Assembly (NCBI RefSeq): GCF_024580145.1 | Contig: NZ_JANINI010000017.1 | Location: 1 to 64,000, forward strand | DNA length: 64,000 nucleotides | Origin: Methyloversatilis sp. XJ19-49 | GTDB taxonomy: Bacteria > Pseudomonadota > Gammaproteobacteria > Burkholderiales > Rhodocyclaceae | Direction of reading: 5' to 3' | Shown: positions 9,578 to 19,098 of the stretch, piece after piece | Layout: each line of letters begins with the position of its first letter | Position numbering within the stretch: position 1 is the first letter of the stretch | The notes under the pieces: model-generated | What the model saw: only the letters and a program-made list of their open reading frames with translations | The model's database searches: none | What the model was told of the DNA's origin: nothing | Translations under genes and position numbers: made by a program

Positions 9578-10903
9578 TTGGTCACTGCCGCCCAGCAGCC
9601 TGGTCGTAGCGCAAAATTCGGAGACCTATGGCGTCGCCTGTGGTTTCTTGCAGGCGCGCTTATCGTCTACCGACTGGGCGCGCATATACCTGTTCCCGGC
9701 ATTGACCCTGCGCGTCTTGCAGAGTTGTTTCAGGGGCAGCAGGGCGGCATTCTTGGAGTGTTCAACCTGTTTTCCGGGGGCGCTCTTTCGCGATTCACGA
9801 TTTTCGCGCTGGGGATCATGCCGTACATTTCGGCGTCGATCATCATGCAATTGCTCACGGTTGCTGTTCCGACACTTGAAGCGCTCAAGAAGGAAGGCGA
9901 AGCGGGACGCAGGAAAATCACGCAATACACGCGTTACGGAACGCTGGTGCTCGCGTTGTTTCAGGCAATCGGGATTTCGATTGCGCTTGAGTCACAGCCG
10001 GGGTTGGTGCTCGACCCGGGCTTGATGTTCCGATTCGTGACGATCTCGACACTAGTAACCGGCACGATGTTTCTGATGTGGTTGGGCGAACAGATTACCG
10101 AACGCGGTGTTGGTAACGGGATCTCGATAATCATTTTTGCAGGAATCGCAGCTGGTCTGCCAGGTGCTATAGGCGGCTTGCTTGAATTGGTGAACACCGG
10201 GGCGATGCATGAACTGACGGCCTTGTTCATCGTGGCGCTCGTCATTGCGGTGACTGCTGTGGTGGTCTTTGTCGAACGTGGTCAGCGCAAGATTCTGGTC
10301 AACTACGCGAAGCGCCAGGTGGGGAACAAGGTATACGGCGGGCAGAGTTCGCATTTGCCTTTGAAGCTCAATATGGCGGGCGTCATACCGCCGATTTTTG
10401 CATCGTCGATCATTTTGTTCCCGGCGACGTTGGCTGGTTGGTTCGCCACGACTGAAAGCACGCGTTGGCTCAAGGACCTCGCGGCGACGCTTTCTCCCGG
10501 TCAGCCGGTGTATGTACTGTTGTACGCGGCTGCCATTGTGTTTTTCTGCTTCTTTTACACGGCGCTGGTTTTCAACGCCAAAGAGACTGCAGACAACTTG
10601 AAGAAGAGCGGCGCCTTTGTGCCCGGTATCCGTCCTGGTGAGCAGACTGCGCGCTACATCGACAAGATTCTTACGCGCCTTACGCTGGTGGGCGCGGTTT
10701 ACATAACGCTAGTGTGTCTGCTTCCGGAGTTTCTGATCCTTAAATGGAACGTGCCGTTTTATTTCGGCGGCACGTCGTTGCTGATCATCGTCGTGGTTAC
10801 GATGGATTTCATGTCGCAGGTTCAGGCCTACGTCATGTCGCATCAGTACGAAAGTTTGTTGAAGAAAGCAAATTTCCGCGGGACTGGATTCCCGACGCGC
10901 TAG
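9578..10903 (+). CDS. secY: Protein translocase subunit SecY
   Basis: The 441-residue inner-membrane protein is the core of the SecYEG channel. It contains [31 protein letters not shown] and the cytoplasmic loop [19 protein letters not shown], and about ten hydrophobic segments. The only plausible start is TTG at 9578, 6 bases after a GGGGAG site that overlaps the rplO stop. It sits in its conserved place between rplO and infA. Confidence 0.97.
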   Translation: MVTAAQQPGRSAKFGDLWRRLWFLAGALIVYRLGAHIPVPGIDPARLAELFQGQQGGILGVFNLFSGGALSRFTIFALGIMPYISASIIMQLLTVAVPTLEALKKEGEAGRRKITQYTRYGTLVLALFQAIGISIALESQPGLVLDPGLMFRFVTISTLVTGTMFLMWLGEQITERGVGNGISIIIFAGIAAGLPGAIGGLLELVNTGAMHELTALFIVALVIAVTAVVVFVERGQRKILVNYAKRQVGNKVYGGQSSHLPLKLNMAGVIPPIFASSIILFPATLAGWFATTESTRWLKDLAATLSPGQPVYVLLYAAAIVFFCFFYTALVFNAKETADNLKKSGAFVPGIRPGEQTARYIDKILTRLTLVGAVYITLVCLLPEFLILKWNVPFYFGGTSLLIIVVVTMDFMSQVQAYVMSHQYESLLKKANFRGTGFPTR

Positions 10904-10909
10904 GTATTT

Positions 10910-11128
10910 ATGTCCAAGGAAGATGTCATTGAAATGCAGGGAGAAGTTGTTGAAACCCTGCCTAATGCGACGTTTCGCGTGAAGCTCGAAAATGGACACG
11001 TGGTTCTCGGGCATATTTCCGGAAAGATGAGGATGCATTACATCCGGATTCTTCCCGGAGACAAGGTAACGGTGCAGCTCACGCCTTATGACCTCACAAA
11101 AGGTCGCATCGTGTTTCGCGCCAAGTAA
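10910..11128 (+). CDS. infA: Translation initiation factor IF-1
   Basis: A 72-residue OB-fold protein beginning [18 protein letters not shown] and containing [22 protein letters not shown]-1 binds the 30S A site during initiation. Length is exactly the family norm, and secY-infA-rpmJ is the usual betaproteobacterial order. Confidence 0.97.
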   Translation: MSKEDVIEMQGEVVETLPNATFRVKLENGHVVLGHISGKMRMHYIRILPGDKVTVQLTPYDLTKGRIVFRAK

Positions 11129-11158
11129 GTCGGCGTTTGGTTCAGCTGGAGAAATAGG

Positions 11159-11272
11159 ATGAAAGTCCAAGCTTCTGTAAAGCGCGTTTGCCGCAAGTGC
11201 AAAGTGATTCGTCGCCACGGGGTTGTGCGTGTCATTTGCGCGGATCCACGTCACAAGCAGCGTCAAGGTTGA
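11159..11272 (+). CDS. rpmJ: 50S ribosomal protein L36 (zinc-binding form)
   Basis: A 37-residue protein beginning [16 protein letters not shown] and ending RHKQRQG. It keeps the CxxC pair, a further Cys and a His that bind zinc in the C+ type of L36. The start follows GGAGAAATAGG. It is short and easily missed, but the sequence matches the family throughout. Confidence 0.96.
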   Translation: MKVQASVKRVCRKCKVIRRHGVVRVICADPRHKQRQG

Positions 11273-11298
11273 CGCCAGCTAGTGGTTTTTGATAAAAT
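11269..11298 (+). promoter_or_regulatory. Candidate sigma-70 promoter of the alpha operon
   Basis: TTGACG (11269-11274), overlapping the rpmJ stop, and TAAAAT (11293-11298) are separated by 18 bp, close to the housekeeping consensus. The first gene downstream is rpsM at 11327, so this would drive rpsM-rpsK-rpsD-rpoA-rplQ. Found by pattern only. Confidence 0.6.
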
Positions 11299-11326
11299 TT
11301 AAGGTTTCGCTTTTCGGGGTGACTGC

Positions 11327-11692
11327 ATGGCCCGTATCGCCGGCGTAAACATTCCTAACCACCAGCACACCGAGATCGCGCTCACCGCGATCTTCGGCGT
11401 CGGTCGGTCCCGCTCACAAAAGATCTGTGACGCTGCCGGGGTAACCCGCACCGCCAAGATCAAAGACCTCTCGGAGGCCGAAATGGATCGGCTGCGGGAA
11501 GAGGTCGGCAAGTTCACGATTGAAGGTGACCTTCGTCGCGAAGTGACGATGAACATCAAGCGCCTGATGGATCTCGGGTGCTACCGCGGTGTTCGTCATC
11601 GTCGCGGCCTGCCGCTTCGTGGTCAGCGTACCCGCACGAATGCACGTACCCGCAAGGGGCCGCGCAAGTCGATCTCCGGCGGCAAGAAGTAA
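11327..11692 (+). CDS. rpsM: 30S ribosomal protein S13
   Basis: The 121-residue protein begins [19 protein letters not shown], contains the helix-two-turn-helix [19 protein letters not shown], and ends with a basic tail. S13 bridges the 30S head to the 50S subunit. It is the first gene of the alpha operon. Confidence 0.98.
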   Translation: MARIAGVNIPNHQHTEIALTAIFGVGRSRSQKICDAAGVTRTAKIKDLSEAEMDRLREEVGKFTIEGDLRREVTMNIKRLMDLGCYRGVRHRRGLPLRGQRTRTNARTRKGPRKSISGGKK

Positions 11693-11715
11693 GCGCCCGC
11701 TAACAGGACACGATC

Positions 11716-12105
11716 ATGGTCAAGAGTGCTGCAAAAGTAAGGAAGAAAGTCAAGAAGAACGTCGCGGAAGGGATCGCGCACATTCACGCTTCTTTCAATA
11801 ACACGATCATCACGATCACCGACCGCCAGGGCAATGCGCTGTCATGGGCAACTTCTGGCGGCGCTGGCTTCAAGGGCTCGCGCAAAAGTACACCTTTTGC
11901 AGCGCAGGTTGCTGCCGAAGCTGCTGGCAAGGTGGCCGTTGAGTGTGGCGTGAAGAATCTGGAAGTGCGCATCAAGGGGCCTGGCCCCGGCCGCGAGTCG
12001 GCTGTGCGTGCGCTCAATGCGCTCGGTATCAAGATTTCGTCGATTACCGATATCACGCCGATCCCGCACAACGGCTGCCGCCCGCCCAAGCGCCGGCGTA
12101 TCTGA
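11716..12105 (+). CDS. rpsK: 30S ribosomal protein S11
   Basis: The 129-residue protein has [19 protein letters not shown] and the C-terminal [18 protein letters not shown], diagnostic for S11 of the 30S platform, which contacts mRNA near the E site. Normal length; rpsD follows after 13 bp. Confidence 0.98.
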   Translation: MVKSAAKVRKKVKKNVAEGIAHIHASFNNTIITITDRQGNALSWATSGGAGFKGSRKSTPFAAQVAAEAAGKVAVECGVKNLEVRIKGPGPGRESAVRALNALGIKISSITDITPIPHNGCRPPKRRRI

Positions 12106-12118
12106 GAGGAAGTAGAGA

Positions 12119-12748
12119 ATGGCTCGTAATCTCGACCCGAAATGTCGTCAGTGCCGTCGTGAAGGCGAAAAGCTCTTCCTGAAGGGCGAAAAGTGCTTCA
12201 CCGACAAGTGCGCGATCGAACGTCGGTCCTATGCGCCCGGGCAGCACGGACAGAAATCTGGGCAGCGCCTGTCCGGTTTCGGTCAGCAGCTACGTGAAAA
12301 GCAGAAGATTCGCCGCATCTACGGCGTTCTCGAGCGCCAGTTCCGCCGCGTGTATGCAGAGGCCGTGCGTCGCAAGGGTCAGACTGGCGAAAATATGCTG
12401 CAGCTGCTGGAAAGCCGCTTGGACACCGTCGCCTATCGCATGGGTTTCGGCGCATCGCGTGCCGAATCGCGCCAGGTGGTGCGTCACAACGGTGTTCTGG
12501 TGAACGGCAAGCGCGTGAATATCCCGTCGTACGAAGTGCGTCCGGGCGACGTGGTCGAGTTGACCGAACGCGCCAAGGCCCACCTGCGTTCGAAGGGTGC
12601 GCTTGAAGCCCAGGCGTCGCGTGGCTTCCCGGACTGGATCGATGTCGATTCGAAGGCGGCTCGCGGCGTGTTCAAGGCTCTGCCGGCCCGCACCGACCTC
12701 CCGTCGACGATCAACGAAAGTTTGGTTGTCGAACTGTATTCCCGCTGA
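12119..12748 (+). CDS. rpsD: 30S ribosomal protein S4
   Basis: The 209-residue protein contains [20 protein letters not shown] at the N-terminus (a Cys-containing zinc-finger-like form), [12 protein letters not shown], and the S4 RNA-binding domain [21 protein letters not shown]4 nucleates 30S assembly; in E. coli it also represses the alpha operon. Length and order are standard. Confidence 0.97.
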   Translation: MARNLDPKCRQCRREGEKLFLKGEKCFTDKCAIERRSYAPGQHGQKSGQRLSGFGQQLREKQKIRRIYGVLERQFRRVYAEAVRRKGQTGENMLQLLESRLDTVAYRMGFGASRAESRQVVRHNGVLVNGKRVNIPSYEVRPGDVVELTERAKAHLRSKGALEAQASRGFPDWIDVDSKAARGVFKALPARTDLPSTINESLVVELYSR

Positions 12749-12790
12749 TCGCGTGTGCGATCAGCTCGCTGACGTCACTGAGGACTGCAG

Positions 12791-13768
12791 ATGCAAAGCA
12801 ATGCTCTCTTGAAACCGCGCATCATTGACGTACAAAATCTTTCACCGGCTCACGCACGTGTTGTGATGGAGCCGTTCGAGCGCGGATTCGGGCACACGCT
12901 GGGCAACGCGCTCCGCCGCATTCTCCTGTCGTCCATGCCCGGCTTCGCGCCGACTGAAGTGCAGATTGAAGGTGTGCTGCACGAGTACTCGACGCTCGAT
13001 GGCGTTCGCGAGGATGTCGTCGACATCCTGCTGAACCTTAAGGGCGTCGTGCTCAAGCTGCACAATCGATCCGAAGCGTATCTTCGCCTGTCGAAAACGG
13101 GTGAGGGTGTCGTGACGGCGGGCGATATCGAAGTCACGCATGACGTCGAGATCGTCAATCCGGAACATGTCATCGCCCACGTTGCACCGGGTGGCAAGCT
13201 TGAGCTCCAGTTCAAGATTGAACAGGGCCGCGGCTATGTTCCTGGCACGCTGCGTCAGCACACGTCGGAAAGCAAGGCGATTGGCCATATCCTGCTGGAC
13301 GCGAGCTTCAGCCCGGTTCGCCGAGTGAGCTACTCGGTAGAATCGGCGCGTGTCGAACAGCGTACGGACCTTGATCGTTTGGTGATGGACGTCGAAACCA
13401 ACGGTGCGGTGGAGCCTGAAGAAGCGGTTCGCTATGCGGCACGTGTGCTGGTGGATCAGCTGTCGATCTTCGCTGAACTTGAAGGTACTGCGCCAGCTGT
13501 TGAAGCCCGTCGTCCGGCGCAGATCGATCCGATCCTGCTCCGCCCGGTTGATGATCTCGAATTGACGGTTCGCTCTGCCAACTGTCTGAAGGCCGAGAAC
13601 ATCTATTACATCGGCGATCTGATTCAGCGTACCGAGAATGAGTTGCTGAAGACCCCGAATCTGGGTCGCAAGTCGCTCAATGAAATCAAGGAAGTGCTCG
13701 CTTCGCGCGGCCTGACGCTTGGCATGAAGCTCGAGAACTGGCCGCCGGCGGGTCTCGATCGGGGTTAA
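12791..13768 (+). CDS. rpoA: RNA polymerase alpha subunit
   Basis: The 325-residue protein contains the N-terminal assembly domain with [20 protein letters not shown] and the C-terminal domain beginning around residue 250 with [20 protein letters not shown] and [16 protein letters not shown], which binds UP elements and activators. It begins 42 bp after rpsD and precedes rplQ, as usual. Confidence 0.98.
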   Translation: MQSNALLKPRIIDVQNLSPAHARVVMEPFERGFGHTLGNALRRILLSSMPGFAPTEVQIEGVLHEYSTLDGVREDVVDILLNLKGVVLKLHNRSEAYLRLSKTGEGVVTAGDIEVTHDVEIVNPEHVIAHVAPGGKLELQFKIEQGRGYVPGTLRQHTSESKAIGHILLDASFSPVRRVSYSVESARVEQRTDLDRLVMDVETNGAVEPEEAVRYAARVLVDQLSIFAELEGTAPAVEARRPAQIDPILLRPVDDLELTVRSANCLKAENIYYIGDLIQRTENELLKTPNLGRKSLNEIKEVLASRGLTLGMKLENWPPAGLDRG

Positions 13769-13850
13769 GCCCCAGCCGGGTTTGCCCGGTCACAATATGA
13801 ACCGGCCACTTGCCTGACCCGCGGTGGCCGCATAATTTTACGGAGTCATC

Positions 13851-14243
13851 ATGCGTCATCGTAACGGTCTCAGAAAACTCAATCGCACCAGCTCGCATCG
13901 TGAAGCGATGTTTCGCAATATGGCAGTGTCGCTGCTTCGTCATGAAGCAATCAAGACCACTGTGCCGAAAGCCAAGGAACTGCGTCGCGTCGTTGAGCCG
14001 CTGATCAATCTCGGCAAGACACCCAATCTGTCGAACCGTCGTCTCGCTTTCTCGCGCCTGCGTGATCGCGAAGTCGTGTGCAAGATTTTCGACGTTTTCG
14101 GCCCGCGTTATGCAACCCGCAACGGTGGCTATCTCAGCATTCTGAAGATGGGGTTCCGCCAGGGCGACAACGCACCGATGGCGTTCGTTCAGTTGATGGA
14201 TCGTCCGGACGTCAGCGACGAGGCGGTTGAAGTCGCCGAGTAA
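13851..14243 (+). CDS. rplQ: 50S ribosomal protein L17
   Basis: The 130-residue protein begins [20 protein letters not shown] and continues with [19 protein letters not shown], typical of L17 at the tunnel exit. It is the last gene of the alpha operon and is followed within 20 bp by a strong terminator. Confidence 0.98.
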   Translation: MRHRNGLRKLNRTSSHREAMFRNMAVSLLRHEAIKTTVPKAKELRRVVEPLINLGKTPNLSNRRLAFSRLRDREVVCKIFDVFGPRYATRNGGYLSILKMGFRQGDNAPMAFVQLMDRPDVSDEAVEVAE

Positions 14244-14257
14244 GTTGCATTTGTCGA

Positions 14258-14295
14258 AATAAAAAAAGCCTCGCTGTGCGAGGCTTTTTTATTTC
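14258..14295. terminator. Bidirectional rho-independent terminator
   Basis: AAAAAAGCCTCGC pairs with GCGAGGCTTTTTT around a short TGT loop, giving an A/T-flanked GC stem usable on both strands. It ends the alpha operon (+) and the converging sulfate-reduction operon (-). Confidence 0.9.
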
Positions 14296-14319
14296 TGTTC
14301 CGTTCCGTTTTTATACGAT

Positions 14320-15138
14320 TCAAGCGGAAGCTGCGTTCGGTGCATTCCGCGAAAGCGGTGCAAATTGATCTATCCGTTGTGCCAGTACTTCCCTGAACAC
14401 TTCGCCCAGCATGACCAGTACTGCGCCCTCGGGGGCGCCGTTCGTCCCAAGCAGTTCCGACACCGGTCGCTCCGCAAGGCTGGATAAGGTGGTCAAGCAT
14501 TCGCGTGACGACGGAAGACTGGCGTTTTCGATGAGTGCCACGGGCGTGTCTGAAGCTCGCCCGCAAGACAGCAGTTCGTGCGCGATGGCCATTGAGTCGT
14601 GCGACGCCATGTAGAGCGCCAATGTCGGCACGTCGGCATTCGCCCGCACAGCCTGCGAGGGACTTTCGCCTGCGCCAGCGCGCGGCGTGAGCAACGCGAC
14701 GGAGCGTGACAGGCCGCGCCGCGTCAAGGAAACCCGCAACTGGGCGCAGGCGGCACTCGCTGCCGTGATGCCGGGCACCACTTCGTAGTCGATGCCAGCT
14801 TCCGCGAGGGCATCCATCTCTTCATGGGCGCGGCCGAAAAGCATCGGATCGCCACCCTTCAGGCGAACAACAACGGAATGCGTGCGGGCGGCGTGTATCA
14901 GTTGCTGGTTGATGAATCGCTGTGCGGTCGAATGCCGACCGCAGCGTTTTCCAACTGAAATACGTTTTGCCCGGCTTGCGAGGGCCAGCACATCCTCACC
15001 GATGAGCGCGTCGTGCAGCACGACATCGGCCTCGGCAAGCAGCCTTGCGGCGCGCAGCGTCAGCAGATCGGCCGCACCGGGGCCCGCACCGACCAGCCAC
15101 ACCTTGCCGGCCAGTTTCGAGTCAGTCGCCTTTGACAT
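14320..15138 (-). CDS. cobA: Uroporphyrinogen-III C-methyltransferase (siroheme branch)
   Basis: The 272-residue protein begins MSKATDSKLAGKVWLVGAG and contains GPGAADLLTLRAARLL, VVRLKGGDPMLFGR and VVPGITAASA, the SAM-binding and active-site motifs of SUMT enzymes. These methylate uroporphyrinogen III at C2 and C7 to precorrin-2. It is the single-domain type, not the trifunctional CysG. The start at 15138 lies 17 bp inside cysH. Its place at the end of the cys operon fits siroheme supply for the CysI sulfite reductase. Confidence 0.93.
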   Translation of the reverse strand: MSKATDSKLAGKVWLVGAGPGAADLLTLRAARLLAEADVVLHDALIGEDVLALASRAKRISVGKRCGRHSTAQRFINQQLIHAARTHSVVVRLKGGDPMLFGRAHEEMDALAEAGIDYEVVPGITAASAACAQLRVSLTRRGLSRSVALLTPRAGAGESPSQAVRANADVPTLALYMASHDSMAIAHELLSCGRASDTPVALIENASLPSSRECLTTLSSLAERPVSELLGTNGAPEGAVLVMLGEVFREVLAQRIDQFAPLSRNAPNAASA

Positions 15139-15850
15139 GCAGACCGCACTCCTTGCTTTCCGGGTTCTCCCACCACCAGCGACCCGCGCGGATGTCCTCG
15201 CCGGGCGATATTGCACGCGTGCAGGGCTGGCAGCCGATGCTGGGGAAGAACTGTTCGTGCAGTGCGTTGTACGGCACGCCTTCGGTCTGGATGTAAACCC
15301 ACACCTCGCGCTCAGTCCAGTCGGAGAGCGGATTGAATTTCTCGATCCCATGCGCCTCGTCAAACTCGCGCAGCGGAAGGTCGGCGCGCGTGGTGGACTG
15401 CTGCGCCCGCATGCCGGTAATCCACGCCCTCTTGCCTGCCAACGCACGCTTCAGTGGTTCGACCTTGCGCATGCCGCAGCAGGCTTTGCGCAGTTCGACC
15501 GAGTCGTAGAAGGCGTTGATGCCGTGCTTGCGAGCGTATTCCTCCACTGCCTCATGGCGCGGAAACCAGATGGCCGGGTGTGCACCATAGTGCCTTTCGG
15601 CCTTTGCCATCAGGTCATAGGTTTCGGCAGGCAGCCGGCCGGTGTCGAGGGTGAAGATTTCGATGTTGATGTCGTGCCTCTGAATGAGGTCGGTCAGCAG
15701 CATGTCCTCGGCGCCCATGCTGCTCGCAAAGCCGATCGGCTGAAACTCGGCTGCGGCACGGCGCAGCCGGTCGATCGCTGCCGTGGTCTTTTCGGCCACC
15801 TTCACGCGCAACGCGTCGGTCACGTTCGGGTGGATCATCGGATTACTCAT
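15122..15850 (-). CDS. cysH: Adenylylsulfate (APS) reductase, iron-sulfur type
   Basis: The 242-residue protein reduces activated sulfate to sulfite. It has the PAPS reductase-family FASSMGAEDMLLTDL loop, a Cys pair at 124-125 (KACCGMRK), another at 207/210 (GCQPC), and the catalytic ECGLH near the C-terminus (Cys235). The four conserved Cys of two pairs are the 4Fe-4S ligands of the APS-using subclass, so APS rather than PAPS is the likely substrate. ATG overlaps the DUF934 stop by 4 bp. Confidence 0.92.
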   Translation of the reverse strand: MSNPMIHPNVTDALRVKVAEKTTAAIDRLRRAAAEFQPIGFASSMGAEDMLLTDLIQRHDINIEIFTLDTGRLPAETYDLMAKAERHYGAHPAIWFPRHEAVEEYARKHGINAFYDSVELRKACCGMRKVEPLKRALAGKRAWITGMRAQQSTTRADLPLREFDEAHGIEKFNPLSDWTEREVWVYIQTEGVPYNALHEQFFPSIGCQPCTRAISPGEDIRAGRWWWENPESKECGLHVKGD

Positions 15851-16461
15851 GCGTCAGCTCCCGGCGCTGCGCGCCGTCGAAACACCGGTGGCTGGCCGTC
15901 GGTCGAGGTCTGGTACGGCGCCGTGAAGTCCTTCAGTGCGCCGATGCAGCGTTCCGCCTTTTGATCGGCGCGCAGCAGATAGGCGTCAAAGCCGCAGCGA
16001 TGGAAGAAAAACATCTGGTCGCGCAGCACGTCGCCAAGCGCCCGCAACTCGTTCCGGTAGCCAAATCGGGTGCGCAGGATGAAGGCTATCGAGTATCCGC
16101 GGCCGTCGATGAACTTCGGGAAGTTCACGCCGATCAGCGGCAGTCTGTTCAAGTTCCCGCCCAGACTTTCTGCCAGCTCGGCAGGCTCCTCGTGGCTGTC
16201 GAGCCAGACGCCGATCTCGCCGTCGTCGGCGCGTGTGGCCAGTTCGTCGCGCCGGCGGAGCCACACCGACAGCGGCAGCAGTACTTTGCCAGCCGGAATG
16301 TCGCAGGCGGAAATCACGTCGTCCGACGCCGCCTTTTCGCCGGTGAGCTTGAACAGCACCACCTTGCCGGCCGACTTGCGCACGGGTTCCTGCGATTCGG
16401 GCAGCCGCACCCAGGTCCAGTCGTCGGCCACCACTTCCGTGCCGCGGATCAGTTCAGCCAT
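15847..16461 (-). CDS. DUF934 family protein of the sulfite-reduction operon
   Basis: The 204-residue protein begins MAELIRGTEVVADDWTWVRL and contains LIGVNFPKFIDGRGYSIAFI and LRDQMFFFHRCGFDAY, the conserved blocks of DUF934. The family regularly lies between cysI-type sulfite reductase and cysH in beta- and alphaproteobacteria and is often annotated as an oxidoreductase or electron-transfer accessory; its exact role is not established to my knowledge. It overlaps cysI by 8 bp and cysH by 4 bp, so it is made in step with both. Confidence 0.9.
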   Translation of the reverse strand: MAELIRGTEVVADDWTWVRLPESQEPVRKSAGKVVLFKLTGEKAASDDVISACDIPAGKVLLPLSVWLRRRDELATRADDGEIGVWLDSHEEPAELAESLGGNLNRLPLIGVNFPKFIDGRGYSIAFILRTRFGYRNELRALGDVLRDQMFFFHRCGFDAYLLRADQKAERCIGALKDFTAPYQTSTDGQPPVFRRRAAPGADA

Positions 16462-18136
16462 GAGTCACCTCGGCCTTCTTCGTGGATTCGCCGTAGACGC
16501 TTGCCTTGAACGGCGCCATGCCGAGGCGGCGCACGGTATCGATGAAGCGCTCTTCCGGGGTGCGTTGTTCGACGTAAGTTTCGACCAGCTTCTTGATGAC
16601 GCCAGGCACCTCTTCGGCCGCGAACGACGGGCCGATGACGTCGCCCAGCGAAGTCCGGTTGCCCTGCGAGCCGCCGATCGACACCTGGTACCACTCGGAC
16701 CCGGTCTTGTCGACGCCGAGAATGCCGATGTGGCCGACGTGATGATGGCCGCAGGAATTCATGCAGCCGGAAATGTTCAGTTCCAGGTCGCCGACGTCGT
16801 ACAGGTAGTCAAGATTCTCGAACGCTTCCTGGATCGCCTGCGCGATCGGGATAGACTTTGCGTTGGCCAGCGAGCAGAAATCACCACCCGGGCAGCAGAT
16901 GATGTCCGTCAGCAACCCGATGTTGGGCGTCGCGAGTCCGTGCGCGCGGGCGCCCAGCCAAAGTTCGTATAGGTCGGCCAGCGCGACATCGGCCAGCACC
17001 ACATTCTGTTCGTGCGACACACGCAGTTCGCCGAAGCCGTAACGGTCCGCCAGATCGGCCAGCGCGTCCATCTGCTCACAGGAAATATCACCCGGGGCGA
17101 TACCGGTCGGCTTCAACGACAGCGTCACCGCGCGGTAGCCCGGCCGCTTGTGCCCGCGCACGCAGCGCGATACCCAGCGGGCGAAAGCGGGATCGGACGC
17201 GAGTTTCGCGTCGAAGCCTGCGTCGGTTTCCGGGAGAACAGGTGCCTCCGGATCGGTGAATGCGGCGCGCGCGCGATCAAGTTCGGCCTGCGTCACGGTG
17301 GCGATGCCATCGCGCTCGAGCTGCCACTCTTCATCCACCTGGCGCGCGAACGCTTCGGCGCCGATGGCCTTCACCAGAATCTTGATGCGTGCCTTGTAGG
17401 CGTTGTCGCGACGACCATAGCGGTTGTACACGCGCAGAACAGCGTCGAGATAGGTCGGCAGGTGCTGCCAGGGCAGGGCTTCATGGATAACGCTGCCCAG
17501 TATCGGCGTGCGGCCCATGCCGCCGCCGACAATGACGCGGGCCAGCACATCACCCTTTTCGTCGCGGTACAACTGCAGGCCCACGTCGTGAGCGTAGGTC
17601 ACGGCACGGTCTTCAAGCGTACCGCTGACGGCAATCTTGAACTTGCGCGGCAGAAAGGCGAATTCCGGATGGAAGGTTGACCACTGGCGCAGCACTTCGC
17701 AGTACGGGCGCGGGTCGACGATCTCATCCGGCGCAACGCCGGCGAACGGGTCGGTCGTGATGTTGCGGATGCAGTTGCCCGAGGTCTGGATGGCGTGCAT
17801 TTCCACCGTGGCCAGTTCGGCGAGGATGTCGCCGGTGTCTTCGAGCTTCGGCCAGTTGAACTGCATGTTCTGCCGGGTCGAGAAATGGCCGTAGCCGCGG
17901 TCGTAGCGGCGACCGATGTCGGACAGCTTGCGCAACTGCATACTCGACAGCATGCCGTACGGGATGGCGACGCGCAGCATCGGCGCGTGACGTTGTATGT
18001 AGAGCCCATTCTGCAGGCGAAGCGGCCGGAACTCGTCGTCCGACAGTTCGCCGGCGAGGTTGCGCTGCAACTGGTCCCGGTACTGCGCGACACGCTCGAG
18101 CACCAGCGTGTGGTCATATTCGTCGTAGCGATACAT
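16454..18136 (-). CDS. cysI: Sulfite/nitrite reductase hemoprotein subunit
   Basis: The 560-residue protein has the paired ferredoxin-like repeats of the siroheme-Fe4S4 reductases, with ligands in CCPGGDFCSLANAKS and SGCMNSCGHHHVGHIG, and the N-terminal FSTRQNMQFNWPKLED segment. It most likely performs six-electron reduction of sulfite to sulfide. The start at 18136 (MYRYDEYDHTLVL) follows GGACGGAAG; an upstream in-frame start at 18190 is rejected. No separate CysJ flavoprotein gene is seen nearby. Confidence 0.9.
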   Translation of the reverse strand: MYRYDEYDHTLVLERVAQYRDQLQRNLAGELSDDEFRPLRLQNGLYIQRHAPMLRVAIPYGMLSSMQLRKLSDIGRRYDRGYGHFSTRQNMQFNWPKLEDTGDILAELATVEMHAIQTSGNCIRNITTDPFAGVAPDEIVDPRPYCEVLRQWSTFHPEFAFLPRKFKIAVSGTLEDRAVTYAHDVGLQLYRDEKGDVLARVIVGGGMGRTPILGSVIHEALPWQHLPTYLDAVLRVYNRYGRRDNAYKARIKILVKAIGAEAFARQVDEEWQLERDGIATVTQAELDRARAAFTDPEAPVLPETDAGFDAKLASDPAFARWVSRCVRGHKRPGYRAVTLSLKPTGIAPGDISCEQMDALADLADRYGFGELRVSHEQNVVLADVALADLYELWLGARAHGLATPNIGLLTDIICCPGGDFCSLANAKSIPIAQAIQEAFENLDYLYDVGDLELNISGCMNSCGHHHVGHIGILGVDKTGSEWYQVSIGGSQGNRTSLGDVIGPSFAAEEVPGVIKKLVETYVEQRTPEERFIDTVRRLGMAPFKASVYGESTKKAEVTHG

Positions 18137-18194
18137 GGATGCGATCTTCCGTCCGTCGGCGCCCGCCGGCAGGCCGGGTCGCCGTGTCAATGAT

Positions 18195-18980
18195 TCAGCC
18201 TAGAAGGTTCAGGCTCAGCTTGCCGCCAATGCCGAACAGCATGGTCGCCAGCAGCGGTCGAAGAAAACGCTCCGGCAAGCGTGCGGCCACCTGGCTGCCG
18301 ATCGCGATGCCGGGCAGCGATCCGATGAGCAGCGCTCCCAGCAGCGCCCAGTCGACGTTGCCGAGCCACCAATGCCCGAGCCCGGCAACCAGCGTGAGCG
18401 GCACGGCGTGGGCGATGTCGCTGCCGACAATGCGCACCGCCGACAGGCGTGGGTAGAGAAATACCAGTGCTGCTGTCCCCAGTGCGCCGGCGCCGACCGA
18501 AGAGATTGTGACCAGCACGCCGAGTATGGCGCCCGTAGCCACCGTCAGTGCATGCAGATTGCGCTCCCGCCATTCACGTATACCCGGCCTTTCGGCCACT
18601 GACTGCAGCCTCTTGCGAAACAGCAATGCAAAGGCCGTCAGCACAAGCGCGATTCCGAGCGTACCGCTGATGATCGATGCACTGCCATATGCGGAGCCGG
18701 AATGCGTCGATAACCACCACAGTGTCAATGCCGCCGCCGGTACGCTGCCGGAACCCAGCCCGGTCACGATGCGCCAGTCCACAGTCTGATTGCGCCCGTG
18801 CACCAGCGCGCCACCGGCCTTGGTCAGTGCTGCATACAGCAGGTCGGTGCCGACGGCTACCGCTGGGTGAATGCCGAACAGCAATACCAGCAGCGGCGTC
18901 ATCAGCGAGCCGCCGCCCACACCGGTCAGGCCGACGATGGCACCGACGAAAAAACCTGCAATGGAATAGCCGAACTCCAT
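18195..18980 (-). CDS. TauE/SafE-family membrane permease (probable sulfite/sulfur-anion export)
   Basis: The 261-residue protein is almost entirely hydrophobic, with seven to eight membrane segments and the family N-terminus VGAIVGLTGVGGGSLMTPLL; the second half repeats the pattern with SSVGAGALGTAAL. TauE/SafE proteins transport small anions such as sulfite or sulfoacetate. It is the first gene of the cys operon and may act in sulfite efflux or sulfate uptake; the direction is inferred only. Confidence 0.85.
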   Translation of the reverse strand: MEFGYSIAGFFVGAIVGLTGVGGGSLMTPLLVLLFGIHPAVAVGTDLLYAALTKAGGALVHGRNQTVDWRIVTGLGSGSVPAAALTLWWLSTHSGSAYGSASIISGTLGIALVLTAFALLFRKRLQSVAERPGIREWRERNLHALTVATGAILGVLVTISSVGAGALGTAALVFLYPRLSAVRIVGSDIAHAVPLTLVAGLGHWWLGNVDWALLGALLIGSLPGIAIGSQVAARLPERFLRPLLATMLFGIGGKLSLNLLG

Positions 18981-19098
18981 GGTGATGTATATCTAGAGTT
19001 TAGATGCGCGCGGAAAGGCTGCAGCTTAGTGGGATAGCAAGATAATCGGAAATGCTTTGAAGTAAGATTAAAATCACTTCCAGTGCTAAAGGCCGCCC
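18981..19098. promoter_or_regulatory. Divergent control region between tauE-cys operon and cysB-like gene
   Basis: This 118-bp AT-rich stretch separates two divergent transcripts. It includes TTGAAG and TTAAAAT close to the regulator (around 19054-19075), a possible promoter. A LysR-type regulator reading both directions from such a region is typical. I cannot assign individual CysB sites. Confidence 0.45.
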
